From positions 64,001 to 120,000 of the forward strand of contig CAJNDS010002334.1 in the NCBI GenBank assembly GCA_905221605.1: a stretch of 56,000 bases of DNA, given 5' to 3'. Below, piece by piece: positions 39,806 through 50,430 of the stretch; position 1 is the first letter of the stretch; every line of letters begins with the position of its first letter. Both the position numbers and the translations under genes were made by a program. The DNA comes from Symbiodinium natans (Eukaryota; Sar; Dinophyceae; Suessiales; Symbiodiniaceae). Below the pieces are notes generated by a model. The model saw only the letters and a list, made by a program, of their open reading frames with translations. It made no database searches and was not told the origin of the DNA.

Positions 39806-40410
39806 TTCAAGCACTAGTTTGCGATGCTTTCGCAAACAGCATGCTTCGCCAACTCTGTCCGCAAAAACGGATGAGAGGACAGGTTGCTTTTTTTGTCCGC
39901 GATGCTTCTTGTTTGCGACGCCTGGCCAAAAATGCAAACTCTGTGTGCAACACGGCAGGGAGGACAAGCTGGAGGTTTTTCAAGCAACTTGTCCGCGATG
40001 CTTCTTGGTTGCGAAGTTTGCCCAAAACATGCCTTGGCAACTTGTCCGCGATGCTCTTGTTTGCAAACCTGGCCAAAACATGCCTTGCAAACTTTGTGCA
40101 CAAAACAGCAGAGAGGAACCTCGGTGCACAAAACAGCAGGGTGGACGGGTTGTAGTTTTTTCAAGCAACTTGTCCGCGATGCTTCTTGTTTGCGAAGCCT
40201 GCCCAACGCATGCCTTGCAAGCTCTCTGCACAAAACAGCTGGGAGGACAGGTTGTAGTGTTCTTTCAAGCAGCTTGTCTGCGATGCTTTTTGTTTGCGAA
40301 ACCTGGCCAAAACATGCCTTTCAAACTCTGTGTGCAAAACCGCAAGGAGGAAACTCCGTGCACGAAACAGCAGGGAGAACAGGTTCCCGCAAGTTTTCAA
40401 GCTACGAATA
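39806..40410. repeat. Degenerate tandem repeat of about 100 bp
   Basis: At least six units built on ACTTGTCCGCGATGCTTCTT, GTTTGCGAA-CCTGGCCAAAA, CATGCCTTGCAAACTCTGTG and CACAAAACAGCAGGGAGGAC, ending in TTTTTCAAGC. Spacing varies from about 45 to 130 bases. Long frames are open in two plus and two minus phases (up to 209 codons) because stops are rare in the unit. Unit divergence and lack of equal spacing rule out a CRISPR array. Confidence 0.92.
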
Positions 40411-40483
40411 AGACCTCGCCAATATATTAATCACGAAACTCACGGTGGTCACGGTGCGTACGAAAGCAAGGAACATGCCACAC

Positions 40484-41014
40484 TTAGAGTTTGATATTCT
40501 TGGGTCTCAGTTCTCTGAAACACTTGTTTGGCGATATGGGTTTGGTTGCATTTTGCAAAGTTGACTTGAAGCGTTCTGGTCGATTGCCTCGAGAAGCAGC
40601 GCCTGATGTCCAGATGAGCTTGTTTAAGGCGTGCCCAAGATATGACATGTCGATGTAGTAGGTGGTTTGCGAGGCCTGCAGGCAGTTGAAAGTTTCTCGA
40701 ACGAGCTTTTGGCCTGGCTTTAGAAAGAAGGTTTGACAAGAACGCCGAAAATTGCCAAATGTAACAAGTGGCTCATGATTATGATTGAACATGTGGCAGT
40801 CCTCGTCAGAACTGAACTCAACTGTATGTGAAAGGTATCTCCCTGAACCAGTGAACTTTCTGCAAGGCAGACAGTACCGCGCATGTACAGGACACAACGT
40901 GACACAGCGCCCTTGACCGAACTGGTCTTGCCACTGTTCCGAGCCATGCGCCGCGGGACGTAGGTGGGGTGAGAAATGCGTGTGGATTGTTGGCACGTGA
41001 TGCCGCGGCTGCAT
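40484..41014 (-). CDS. Open frame of 176 codons, unrecognised
   Basis: Single-copy minus-strand frame. Reads CLPCRKFTGSGRYLSHTVEF, FNHNHEPLVTFGNFRRSCQT and FNCLQASQTTYYIDMSYLGH, varied in composition and protein-like, ending FRELRPKNIKL. A second minus frame (40720-41037) and a third (40449-40739) are also open, so stop scarcity rather than coding may be the cause. No domain recognised. Confidence 0.25.
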   Translation of the reverse strand: MQPRHHVPTIHTHFSPHLRPAAHGSEQWQDQFGQGRCVTLCPVHARYCLPCRKFTGSGRYLSHTVEFSSDEDCHMFNHNHEPLVTFGNFRRSCQTFFLKPGQKLVRETFNCLQASQTTYYIDMSYLGHALNKLIWTSGAASRGNRPERFKSTLQNATKPISPNKCFRELRPKNIKL

Positions 41015-42060
41015 GGCATGGCTGCATAAAATTGCATGTTAACTTAAACCATCTTAAACCTTTTGCATAGCAATTCGCGGCAGGGCCAGATGGGGTGCAG
41101 GTAGATTGCTGCCACGTGTTGCTCTAGAATATTCAGCTGGGTTGCCGTGAGCCAGGCACCAATGAGACAACGACCACAGGCGGAAGTGGGAGCCAGTCTT
41201 CATGGTTCGTTTTGAGTGTTTCGGCTTGTAGTTCAATCAACATGTGGGGTCGATATAAGGTTTTCATTTAGGCTCCATGAAGTCGTGTGTCACAGTCCCG
41301 ATTTGCGGCCGCAACCATGCTGAATCGATGCTCTAGACTGGGCATGCGGCTTGCTGCAACTCTTCCGGAACATTCCGGAACATGCCGGAACATGCATGGC
41401 ACGTTCTGAGTTGCAACATTGCATCGTTGTACTCCTTGGCACACGTTTATGACAAGAGCCCACCATAGTCCACCACCAGCTAAATGCACGACGGCCTTTT
41501 CCCAGAACCCATCCCGCAGGCGTCCACAGCTGCAAAGGCCCTGGTGCGCCGCACTCACGTTAGGCCTGTTGGAGTTTCATGCTTTTAGGGTCGAGGGGGC
41601 GCAGAACATTTCGTGAGAAGTAGTTTCCTGCAGATTTGAAGATGCAGCCCTCAACAGACGTTCCCTCGCAAGGCTACCTGGTGACTCTTGAGCCTCCTCA
41701 ACTTGTTTTGCTTTTTCCAGGCCCTCTTGTCGAGGGCTGCTAGTTGTGCAAAGGCTGTCAGATTGAAAGTAACGAGGTTGGATGGTCTATCTGGAGGTCG
41801 CAGGCACGCAGAAAACCTCGACACGGATTGACAGACATGGTTTTCGCCTGGGGCGCATCTAGTTGGGCGCTACACAGCCTGGCGCCCAACCAGGGAGTTA
41901 GGACAATGTAGTGGATTGGTAAGAACGTCAAAAATCCAAAATACATATAGAGTACGTCAGCAATGGCCGTCAGCGCCGTGCACGGACAGTTTGCGAGGTG
42001 AAGGAACTTCTTCTATGGCAGTCGCACGGCCTGAACTCTAAACCCAAAAGTTAAGGCGTT
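41015..42060. other. Single-copy stretch, no gene seen
   Basis: Holds only a threefold CCGGAACATG repeat (41365-41394). Open frames are under 100 codons and unrecognised. Confidence 0.4.
41365..41394. repeat. CCGGAACATG, 3 copies of 10 bp
   Basis: Three tandem units, the first ending ATT instead of ATG. Confidence 0.9.
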
Positions 42061-42076
42061 GGTACATCGGTACCTT

Positions 42077-42505
42077 GGTACCATGGATGTTATGAATTGT
42101 AAACGCTTGCGCGCGCCGCCTCGGCAGCCGGGCCGGCCCACGGACAGGAAAGAAGGAAAGAGGGTTTCTGGGCCGGGCCGGAAGTGGGGAGGGGGTTTTC
42201 GGGGTGGTGGGTTCGCGGGGGGGGGGGAACAGGGCGTGGTCCCAGGGTAGGGGTTTCAAGGGAGTTTCAAGGAGGGTCCTCAGAAAAATCCCGGAGGGCG
42301 GTGCCCGGGTTGGGGGGGTCGGCCAGAAAAGCAGGGAGGGAAGGGTTGGGTTAGGGGGAAGGAGGCCCGAGACGCTTCTCGGCAGGAAGCCGAGGCGAAT
42401 TGAGGCTTGGCTGTGCATGCTCTGGAAAGTGAACATGCTGGTACCATGGATGTTTTTAAGGCTACGCATGCCCTGGGAAGTGAGCATACTGGTACCATGG
42501 ATGTT
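42077..42505. repeat. GGTACCATGGATGTT, three exact copies
   Basis: The 15-mer occurs at 42077, 42440 and 42491. The last two belong to a 51-bp tandem repeat (CTGGAAAGTGAACATGCT...) that keeps the plus frame of the ORF at 42407. Between the first and second copy lies a G-rich stretch, with an eleven-base G run at 42218-42228. Confidence 0.9.
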
Positions 42506-43093
42506 ACTATGGTTTCGAGCATCATGTCGAGAAAAATCACCTGGGCAAGCTGCAAGCACCTGCAACTACCAGATTTTTTACGTGCCTGCTTCCTATTTGG
42601 AGGGGGGTTGCGGACGCCGTCGCGTCCTCACAATTTCCCCTTCACGGTTTTTCTTCAAGAACTTGGCCCGCAACAACTGCCGTGGGTCCATCAGCTTGGA
42701 AGCTCGGCAACAGGATGCGGGCCGATCTTTGCAGAATGGGAAGCCCGCTGTGAAAGTAGACGTCCCGAAGGTCCCGAAATGTCCCGAAGCTCAGCTTTTG
42801 ATGGACTTTGCCGAATCTGGAGCTCTGCTCATATGCTTCGGGAAGCTGCCCCGACCTTTCCTTGTCAGGTACAGTACCGGAGTGAGGCGCAGAACCAGTC
42901 CGGAGAGCTGAAGGCCGGTGATCTGACATTTTTTTGCAGCACAGACATCAGACAGATCTTGCAAAAGGCAGCAAATGAGCAGCATCTATGTACCGAGACG
43001 CCACGTGCTGTCTGCGTGTTGAACTCTGCCCTGGAGGCGCGGGCGAAGGCACAGCAGGACTCGACCATCATGTGCATCAACTTTGCGTCGTAG
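42407..43093 (+). CDS. Open frame of 228 codons, best single-copy candidate
   Basis: Starts with two 17-residue repeats (HALESEHAGTMDVFKAT, HALGSEHTGTMDVTMVS). The end is convincing: QVQYRSEAQNQSGELKAGDL, TDIRQILQKAANEQHLCTET and SALEARAKAQQDSTIMCINF before the TAG. A T-run plus GCAG (near 42940) inside it would be a good 3' splice site, so the true exon may begin there. The frame 42204-42911 in another phase is as long, which weakens the case. Family unknown. Confidence 0.3.
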   Translation: MAVHALESEHAGTMDVFKATHALGSEHTGTMDVTMVSSIMSRKITWASCKHLQLPDFLRACFLFGGGLRTPSRPHNFPFTVFLQELGPQQLPWVHQLGSSATGCGPIFAEWEARCESRRPEGPEMSRSSAFDGLCRIWSSAHMLREAAPTFPCQVQYRSEAQNQSGELKAGDLTFFCSTDIRQILQKAANEQHLCTETPRAVCVLNSALEARAKAQQDSTIMCINFAS

Positions 43094-44196
43094 AGCCAGA
43101 TCGTTGTCGGCCAAGAGTCTAGTCTAGCCACACCCGCGCATCTGCGTGTGAGAGTGCTAGAAATCTAGAAGTGGCCCAGACAATCCCGAAGCACAGCCCT
43201 GAAATCCCGAACATGAAAATCTCGCCTGAGCCACCGCAAGCCACGTTCGACTGAGGAGTACAATTAGTGTGATGAGTGTACCATGGACACTTTATCATGG
43301 ACCATGAAGAAATGATGTGATCATTGATGAATCCCATCCGCTGTGCCCCCGGATCTTTCCTGCCAGGGGCCACCCGCGACGCCTGAGAGGACAACGTCCA
43401 GGCACTCCTGAGACAATGGGAATCAAATGATCCTGAATCCATCTGAGTCCCATGGCAATCTCAGATTGCTAGTCAGCTCGAGTATGTTGCAGGGCGTTTG
43501 GCGGTGTCACTTGGAATTTAGGGTTTCGGCATTGTTGTGGTTCACAAAAGAGACCATCAGCCGCCCGCCGTGGAACGCAGAATCTACTGACCAACACAAG
43601 AAGTCCCCTTTTCGGAGTGGTGTATGGGCAGAATTTTGAGGCCCACGTCGCCTTCTCCGAAACCAAAGGCAGCCAAGGCGCAAGTGACGCAAGTGCCACC
43701 AGTGTTCAGGGAAGCTGGGAATGATCGTGGCACCAGCGCTGCTGCCTTTGGCGAATCACGAGGGACTGGGCAACTTTTGCAGCCTGCCATTCCGCAGCCA
43801 TTTTAAAGGAAGGCTTGCCAGAAGCACAGATGAAGCAGGCGGGACAGAGCCGTGAATGGATGTCCTTCAACTTTCAACCCTTAAGTCTGAGAGCATTGTG
43901 GGAATGCTGCATGTCCTCGAGAATCAAGAGAACACAAGTAACGCACATAATCGCACGACAGATAGTCCTCCCTTCTCCGCCCATAGCCGTGCTATGACAC
44001 GCTGCGCCCAGGAGGTTGGCAGGAGGGGTGCGAGGGAGTCTTGGTTCTTTCGGTGTCTCTCTTGCTTCTGTGGTGTTGGACTGGATGAGGGCTCTTTAAG
44101 TGGCTTCGAGGAGGCTTGACCCCATTAGGGGCTCCTCCAAGAGCATACGTTGAACAAGTTGTCTGCGAGTCTGCAAAGGTGCATGACGAAGTCCGA
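43094..44196. other. Single-copy stretch, no gene recognised
   Basis: Open frames up to about 107 codons in several phases. TTTAGGGTTTCGG at 43518 is a single telomere-like word. Nothing else noted. Confidence 0.35.
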
Positions 44197-44240
44197 AGCG
44201 GAGCAAGCGGAGCAAGCGGAGCAAGCGGAGCAAGCGGAGC
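44197..44240. repeat. Minisatellite AGCGGAGCA, about 5 copies of 9 bp
   Basis: Perfect 9-base units; frames read alternating AEQ/SGA or, on the minus strand, ACS repeats. Confidence 0.95.
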
Positions 44241-44442
44241 TCAGTGCCGCACGCCCAAAGAGAGGCACGAGGAAGGTTAGGAAGCACGCCTCAGCTGAAA
44301 GAACTTTCAAGGGTCATACGTTATCATAATAAGGATCATCATTGTTGACCTCTCAAATACTGAAGTCTCTCCAAAGGAAGATGTCCCGCTGACAGGGTTT
44401 GAGTTCGGCACAGCAAAGTTTCATGTTTGGTAAACGCCTGGA

Positions 44443-44850
44443 GTGGAGAACCGATTCTGGAGGTGTCATGACTGTTCGTTGAATCGTTTGAGCACACGCT
44501 TGAACACTTCGGCCTCTGTTGGGCGGTTGTGCAACAGCGAAACGCCGCGACGCAAGAGAACCCACGCTGTGTCGGTCAATGTGTGCACCGTTTGTCGTCC
44601 CAATGTAGATGTAGACGCTGTGCTGTGCTCCCTGAAGAACATCTGCAAAAAGTCAGCTGAGGACATGGCATCTCCCATTCCGGAGTGCCACTCTGCGATG
44701 CTGATGGATGCTGCAGATGCTTGTGGTGCGGAGGAGAGCTGGCAAGACCTCTTACAAGTAGAGAACACAAATCGTAGGTTTCTGGACAGCTTTTGGGATG
44801 GGTTACCTGTTAGGCCTGGCTCTCTGGTGCTCCCTTTTTCCTCTTGGTAG
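44443..44850 (+). CDS. Open frame of 135 codons, unrecognised
   Basis: Reads NVDVDAVLCSLKNICKKSAE, then MLMDAADACGAEESWQDLLQ and TNRRFLDSFWDGLPVRPGSL. Codons begin with G or A unusually often, as in real genes. The minus strand over the same bases (44466-45014, 182 codons, ending EAEVFKRVLKRFNEQS) is equally plausible; both share their third codon positions, so base composition cannot choose. At most one is real. Confidence 0.25.
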   Translation: MENRFWRCHDCSLNRLSTRLNTSASVGRLCNSETPRRKRTHAVSVNVCTVCRPNVDVDAVLCSLKNICKKSAEDMASPIPECHSAMLMDAADACGAEESWQDLLQVENTNRRFLDSFWDGLPVRPGSLVLPFSSW

Positions 44851-45014
44851 GTCTGCCGACCGTCTGAAACCAAATGATTCCGTCTTACGCGAGCATTGTG
44901 TCCGCACCCCAACTTGCCGCTTTCCATTCGTGCAAACAATCTGAAATCTTGTGGGTCCTTTGTGTGCCGCTGTCTGTGCTGCGCGGGCTTGCTCTGGAAA
45001 CCTCGCGCCATCAA

Positions 45015-45957
45015 GAGCTGGGTTTTGTAAAGCCTTACCTCTCTTCAGCTTCTATCTTGTAAGGTTTGAGTAAGAATGCGTGAAAAGTCCCCGTTCCTCG
45101 CGACAACGGGACCCCCATAAAACATTTAGTTCTTTTCACTGGTTTTCTTATTGAATCTGAAGAACCTCAGGCCATCACGAGCAGTAGTGTGAAATCCTTA
45201 CAGAATCTCTTCAAAGCGCGCCGTTCGGACTTCGTGTATGCAAACGGGCCCCCCGGCTGTACCCCCGCAACCCCCTGGCCCTGTTTCAGCCATGCAGGCC
45301 AGAACCTCGTGCCATCAAGAGCAGTCGCTTGAAAACCCACCTGAATCCCACACGAATATTGCACATGCAGTTGGGTGGGGCTGTCCCCCCCTCCCTCGGC
45401 ACGGTTTTGGGATATGTTGGGTTCAGATTGTTTTAAGTTGGATTTCGGGCACTTTGAAGCCGGCTAACATCCAGAAACATGATCTGCTTTGTTTTTTGAC
45501 CTGCGGCGCCTAACAACAGTTAGAACACACAGGATGCCGAGCCCGAAGCCCTGAAGTATCACTTTGTTGGGATTTGGTAGCTGAGCCTCCCTTGCTGAGA
45601 CTCCGCCCCCTTGGCAGGACAGGCGGAAGAGCGACCCGATGGAGCGAGGGCCTTGAGGGGATGTAGGGCCTAGGCCCAGAAACGAATATGTACGGGAGGG
45701 AGAAAAACTGAAGCTTGCGAGAAATGGAGGGCCAGTTGTGGTTCCGCGATCTGACAAGCTCATTCATGACCTCCCAGAAGTTTCTGCAAGCCGGGGCGAA
45801 TGGGGTTCAGGGTTTCGGGGTTCAGGCAGAAACGGTTTGGGACCGTAGGGCTCTGAGGGGGTTCTAAATGTTTTGAGACTCAGAGCCTTGCTCCCATGAG
45901 AGCTTTTCCATGCTCTGGGGAAATCAGGGGACCTAGAAACAGGGCTGCCAGCAAGAC
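45015..45957. other. Single-copy stretch, no gene recognised
   Basis: No open frame above 100 codons. CCATCA(C/A)GAGCAG-type words repeat at 45007, 45172 and 45312. No further structure. Confidence 0.35.
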
Positions 45958-45981
45958 ATGACTTGCCAGCTGGCAAGTCAT
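45958..45981. repeat. Perfect 24-bp palindrome
   Basis: ATGACTTGCCAG followed immediately by its exact reverse complement CTGGCAAGTCAT. Twelve-base arms with no spacer are not expected by chance in 56 kb. Could be a site for a dimeric DNA-binding protein or a cruciform. Confidence 0.9.
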
Positions 45982-46577
45982 CGGAATGAAGTCCCTCGGT
46001 GCTTCCACAAAGGTACAAGGTAGTTTCTTTTTTTCAAGTTGTCCCGGGTTCGCGCACAACTGATGGAAGGCTTGGTGCAAGGTGCAGTACCCCTCAGAAA
46101 GAGCCTTCCGGTTAGGAGCCAGAGCCCAGGAGTCGGGAAAGGATCACATGCTGGGCAGACGCCACCGATGAGGATGAACAGATCCTGAGCACCTTTGGCT
46201 GTTTATGACATTCTTGCAATTTCCACCTTGGATTTACCTCTTGGCCTCCCTGGGGTCGGTGAGGTCTTTTGTGTCTCGCTTGCATTTTCAGGTTCGAGGC
46301 TTTGCTGGAACAAAGCACCCGAAGATCCCAAAGCGCCCAAAGCTTCTTCAGGCCCTGTGGCAAGGCCTCGCCAAGGGAGGCGGAAGCCGAGCGGCTCGGC
46401 AGATGCCAGGGCTTAGGACTTAGTAGACTTAGTACTTACCAGTTTCGGCGGGGTCAGGCTTTAAAGGCGTGGGCATTCAGATTTTTAGCAGTCTCAGGCC
46501 ATTCCAGCAACTCGTTTCTGTCGAGCTCCGGCCTGCATAAATGTGGAGTTCTTTGTTATCCTTTTGGCCGCAGCTTC

Positions 46578-46849
46578 AAATCGATTTTCAAGCTTCCTCA
46601 AGCCAATCACGTGCTTTTGGCTGCTTGGACTTGATTTCAAACCGCCGGCGGTTGCAGAGGCAAAAAAAGGCGACTTCAAATCGATTTTCAGCTGTCGGTT
46701 GGTTCAGCAGCTTGAAATCAATATGAGGCCCTGCCACTCAACAGCAGGATAAGTCGATTTCCAGCCGGCGTTCTGATTTCGCAGCGTAAAAATCGATTTT
46801 CCATGCTGCCATGCCGAGCCTCTTCGGAAAGACCTCACATCGATTTGGG
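46578..46849. repeat. Cluster of AAATCGATTTTC motifs
   Basis: Exact AAATCGATTTTC at 46578, 46678 and 46790, with weaker forms at 46753 (GTCGATTTCC) and 46840 (CATCGATTTGG) and more at 47706 and 47754. Spacing of the first three is 100 and 112 bases. The core is the palindrome AATCGATT. Confidence 0.75.
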
Positions 46850-46898
46850 AGCTCGTCAGCTTAGGGTTGTCGATCATAACTTCGCGATTTGCAGGTGC

Positions 46899-46939
46899 TT
46901 ACAGGGTATGACCCTGTAAAGCGCTCTCCTAGGCGCTTT
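46899..46939. repeat. Two adjoining hairpins
   Basis: TTACAGGG, five bases, CCCTGTAA (46899-46919), immediately followed and overlapped by AAAGCGC, eight bases, GCGCTTT (46918-46939) and a further T. The two share bases 46918-46919, so they are partly exclusive. Confidence 0.7.
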
Positions 46940-47050
46940 TAGCTCTAAACCCTTGTGGGAACGAGGACCACCCTTGACCTTAAGTCTTCAAGTATCAGGG
47001 CCTCGGATTTGAGATTGCCCTGAGCTCTTGGAGCCCCTTGCCTGAAAACT

Positions 47051-47090
47051 AGAACCATGACATCTTTTCAAGAACCATAACATCTTTTCA
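47051..47090. repeat. 20-bp tandem duplication
   Basis: AGAACCATGACATCTTTTCA is followed directly by the same 20 bases with one change (G to A). Confidence 0.95.
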
Positions 47091-48833
47091 ATGTTCGCGA
47101 CGGGATTTTGAAGAACGCACCTGCAACAGGCACCGGTTAGAGTGCTTAGGAGTCCGAAAGAGGGCTTCATTGAGAGACACGCTTGGTTCAGGCGGTGGAT
47201 TCGTAATTCATGTCACTTAGGTTCGATAAGGCACTAAGTCTGTATCGGCCCAAAAAGTGGAACTTAAGCTGCCAAGTGTGTATCGGCGCAACAAAGGAAA
47301 CTCATGACATCAAGCCTGTATCTGCGTTCGGGGCGAAATCTTAAAGTTCCCATGGGCCCAGTAACCTTCACCCGAATAGAGCTGATGCTGTGGCTGCCGG
47401 AGGTGCTGCCCGATGCTTTTGAGCACTGATGCTCTGGTACATGCTGATTGCAGCCTTCCCTCGGGGTGAATGCTTCATCTGCATAGGTGCCGTGCACTAC
47501 CGCCGAAATCGACATCAACAGGAAGCAGGAAGTCAAAACTCAAAACCTGCAAGCCTTGGACAGGAAGACCTTGAACCTTGGACAAACAACGCGGCAGGTT
47601 AGCCTGTCTGTTGAAACCTGCTTATGGATTTTCATCCACGTGTACACTGAAAAGCGGGGTCGGAGGTTGCCGACGATGGTCAGCATCGGCATGACACCAA
47701 GAACCGGCTCAAAGTCGATTTCAATCAAATGCCGAAGGACAGAGGGTGGCTTTAAACCGATTTGAGAAGCCCAATGAACTGGAAATGGGGCGGTTTGAAA
47801 TCACTTCTAAGCCAGTTGCCAAAGCTCGGCTTCCACAAAGCTGCCTGGAATTCATAAATCTAGTTTCGGGGCTCCGCGCTACATTGACTCGAGGCATATA
47901 GGGTTGGAGTGTAGACAGGCGTTTGCGAGGTTTTGCAAAATGAGGTTTGTCTGGAGTTCATGGCTATCGATACTGGTGCTGCGTGTGTCGCGTGAGAGGT
48001 TTTACGTCCTTGTCATATATGATGCCCTTATCGTGAGGGTACTCACTGTACCCGCAGGAGAGTTAGCTGGGTCCGAGGGGGTTAGCTGAGGAATCTACTC
48101 GCGCCAGCTGCTCTTGTTGCTGCGCCGGGTCGAGCGCCCGGCATCGCCAGGCCTGCTTGCTCGGAGGCCCAGGGTTTTTTCCTTGTGCAAAGTGTCGCAG
48201 CGCACTCTTTTGGGCGAGCCCGTGCGCTTACCATCGCCTCCAGGTTGGAGGAACTCCCTCAACCAATGCCGGCCTCAAGGCAATGTCGGGAAAGCAGAGC
48301 AGCTGCATGCATCAAGATTGGAACACACGCCTACGCCTCGTAGAACGTACGGTAGGCCCAAGCCCAATTCGTCCCAAGCCCCACACAGCACTCGAATTGC
48401 CTTTCCTCTTGTGTGCAAGGCACCAAAAGGCTAAGAATTCCGTGGCTGGGCACCATGGGCGTGGACTCGGAGGACGGGAGCGGCAGTGTCAAGAGCCATG
48501 CCGAGGGTCCAGTGTCTCTATAGCGTGTTTGCTGGTCTTGGTTTGGCTGGCCTTTCTCACAGCCAGGCTTTGCAGGCCAGGGGACGATGCCCGTGCACGT
48601 CTTCGACCCCATTGTAGCCGCGGCCACCTGTGAGGCCGGGGCAGCGATTTCCAGCCCACACCACTTCAAACGGCGGTGCAAGACGGAACGACATGCGCCG
48701 CAAGACTTCGAGACATGAAGGCGTTGAGACGTTGAGATGCTGGCAGGTAGTGCTCTCCTGGCTGACTTCCCGGGATGGTGCTGAGTCTGAGGGGCGACTT
48801 GGGACTTGGGATGCCGTGGGGGCAGGGTTGGAG
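47091..48833. other. Single-copy stretch, no gene recognised
   Basis: Overlapping frames up to 158 codons near 48.16-48.63 kb on the plus strand and 222 codons on the minus strand; the latter is extended only by the minisatellite. CTGTATCGGC-type words repeat near 47230-47325. Confidence 0.3.
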
Positions 48834-48959
48834 GTTTGGGGCGTTTGGGGCGTTTGGGGCGTTTGGGGTGTTTGGGGTGTTTGGGGTGTTTGGGATGTTT
48901 GGGGTGTTTGGGGTGTTTGGGGTGTTTGGGGTGTTTGGGGTGTTTGGGGTGTTTGGGGT
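48834..48959. repeat. Minisatellite GTTTGGGGT, 14 copies of 9 bp
   Basis: Three GTTTGGGGC units, then GTTTGGGGT units with one GTTTGGGAT. The C-to-T change part-way shows stepwise expansion. Minus-strand frames read PKH and PKR repeats, plus-strand GVW and FGV. Confidence 0.98.
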
Positions 48960-50332
48960 TGAAGAGTGTCAAAAGGATTGGCTGAGGGTTTCCGGGCATT
49001 GCAAGCTATTTCCTACGACAATTTCACAGGGCTTCTCTTGACAAACCATATTCCCTCAGGGCTTGGCCCTCTGGCATTGCAGCCGCACGATTTAGTTCTA
49101 AGTAATCCTAACGGTCCTCACGTGCACGTTGTTGGAAGGTGCTTTCAAGGCTTTTGACCGTAGCAGGCACCACGGTCTTGTCAAAGTGCCTCTGATGATC
49201 TGTTGATCGTTTTACTGCTGCCTTGGCAAACTGGCGCCGGGGCCGTATGGAGGCGCTTGGCACCCAAATCGCCTGGAGATTTCTAACGGGAGATTCTCGC
49301 TTTTGTGGGGCTGGGTCTGCGCCATGCACGGATGAAGCATCCGCGCCTTGAGTTTCCGCAGCGGAGCCCTTGCGTGCTTAAAGCAGAGCCGTTCAGCCTG
49401 GATTCATCCTTCTTGTTGGATGAAGGTTGCACCGGCCGTGCTGAAGAAAAAGGGCTTTTCAGCGGTGAACAATTCCGTTTGCACCCGACGCAGGGCTTGG
49501 AGCTTGAAAGGCTTGGAGGAATCACTGCTTTGGCTATCAAAAACGAGTATGGAATCAGTATGGAATCGGGCGTAAACAGAGATTCTAGTCTGAAAACGGA
49601 CGTGTTAAACCGCCCCAGCCCCGGGCAAGGCGCCTTACATAACCAAGCCAAACACCGCACCACCTGTAAACGCCTGGATTGCTGAAAAGGCCGAAGAGAT
49701 CGGTGGTCAGCTTGCCCCCCTCGGCTCAACAAGCCTTGGCAGCTTGGTCTTTAGGATGGAGGCGTGATGGGGAGTTTAAGAGTGCTTCGGAATTTGGGTG
49801 CATTTGGGTGCATCACAAAGGCTCCCATTCCTTTTCCCGGTTTTGGTATTGTCTGGCAGAAATTGGGCAGTTTGGCAGTTTGGCAGTTTCGGAGTGCCCC
49901 TGAAGACCGTACTTAGGGTTAGGCCGATTAGGCCTTTTCAAGGTGGTCCATCTTATTCCATCATCCCCCCTGCCCCCTCCCCTCCCACCCTTCCCCCCCG
50001 CCAAGGTGCAGCTCCAACATCGCTCCCTGCTCTCCGGCAAAGCCGAGCCCCTGGGACCCCTGGCCGCGACACCCAGACTCCGGGCCTGTGCCGCAGAGCC
50101 CCTTGGAGAGGGCACAGGGCACTAGCTCTACTGATTTTGGGTATTTTAGTTGATGTTTTGCTCTTCTTTTATGCAAAACTAGGGGCTCCACACAGGAGGG
50201 AGAGCTGCTTCAGCAACATGCACTGCAGATTGGCCCTTGAGTGTGACACCAGGTTCTGGCCAACCCGGAAGGAACTGCCAGCCCACGTGGAAGAGGAAAG
50301 GGCGAGGGCGGCATGCGCGCGAGCAAGCGCGG
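48960..50332. other. Single-copy stretch, no gene recognised
   Basis: Frames of 126 (plus, 49305) and 149 codons (minus, 49283) overlap completely. The 210-codon plus frame at 49798-50430 depends on the GT array for its length. A C-rich stretch (CCCTCCCCTCCCACCC) lies at about 49976. Confidence 0.35.
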
Positions 50333-50380
50333 GTGTGTGTGTGTGTGTGTGTATCTGTGTGTGTGTGTGTGTGTGTGTGT
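50333..50380. repeat. GT microsatellite
   Basis: Ten GT units, ATCT, then twelve GT units, followed by TTTTGTTTTGTTTTCCC. Confidence 0.98.
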
Positions 50381-50430
50381 TTTGTTTTGTTTTCCCTTCT
50401 TGCATGGGCAAACATTGTGCAGCACCTTGA

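Noticed and set aside
39806-40410. CRISPR array
   Set aside because: The repeats are about 100 bp, diverged and unevenly spaced, with no unique spacers, and the sequence looks eukaryotic.
46918-46943. Bacterial intrinsic terminator (stem followed by TTTT)
   Set aside because: There is no upstream gene, the T run is only four bases, and nothing else in the window looks bacterial.
47190-47240. tRNA-like GGTTCGATAAGG near 47216
   Set aside because: The T-arm does not close and no acceptor or D-arm pairs with it.
48331-48999. Minus-strand 222-codon frame with PKH repeats as a histone-like protein
   Set aside because: The lysine/histidine repeats are just the GTTTGGGGT minisatellite read backwards, and the rest has no supporting motif.
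49798-50430. 210-codon plus-strand frame ending in VCVCVC
   Set aside because: The cysteine/valine run is the GT microsatellite; without it the frame is ordinary in length.
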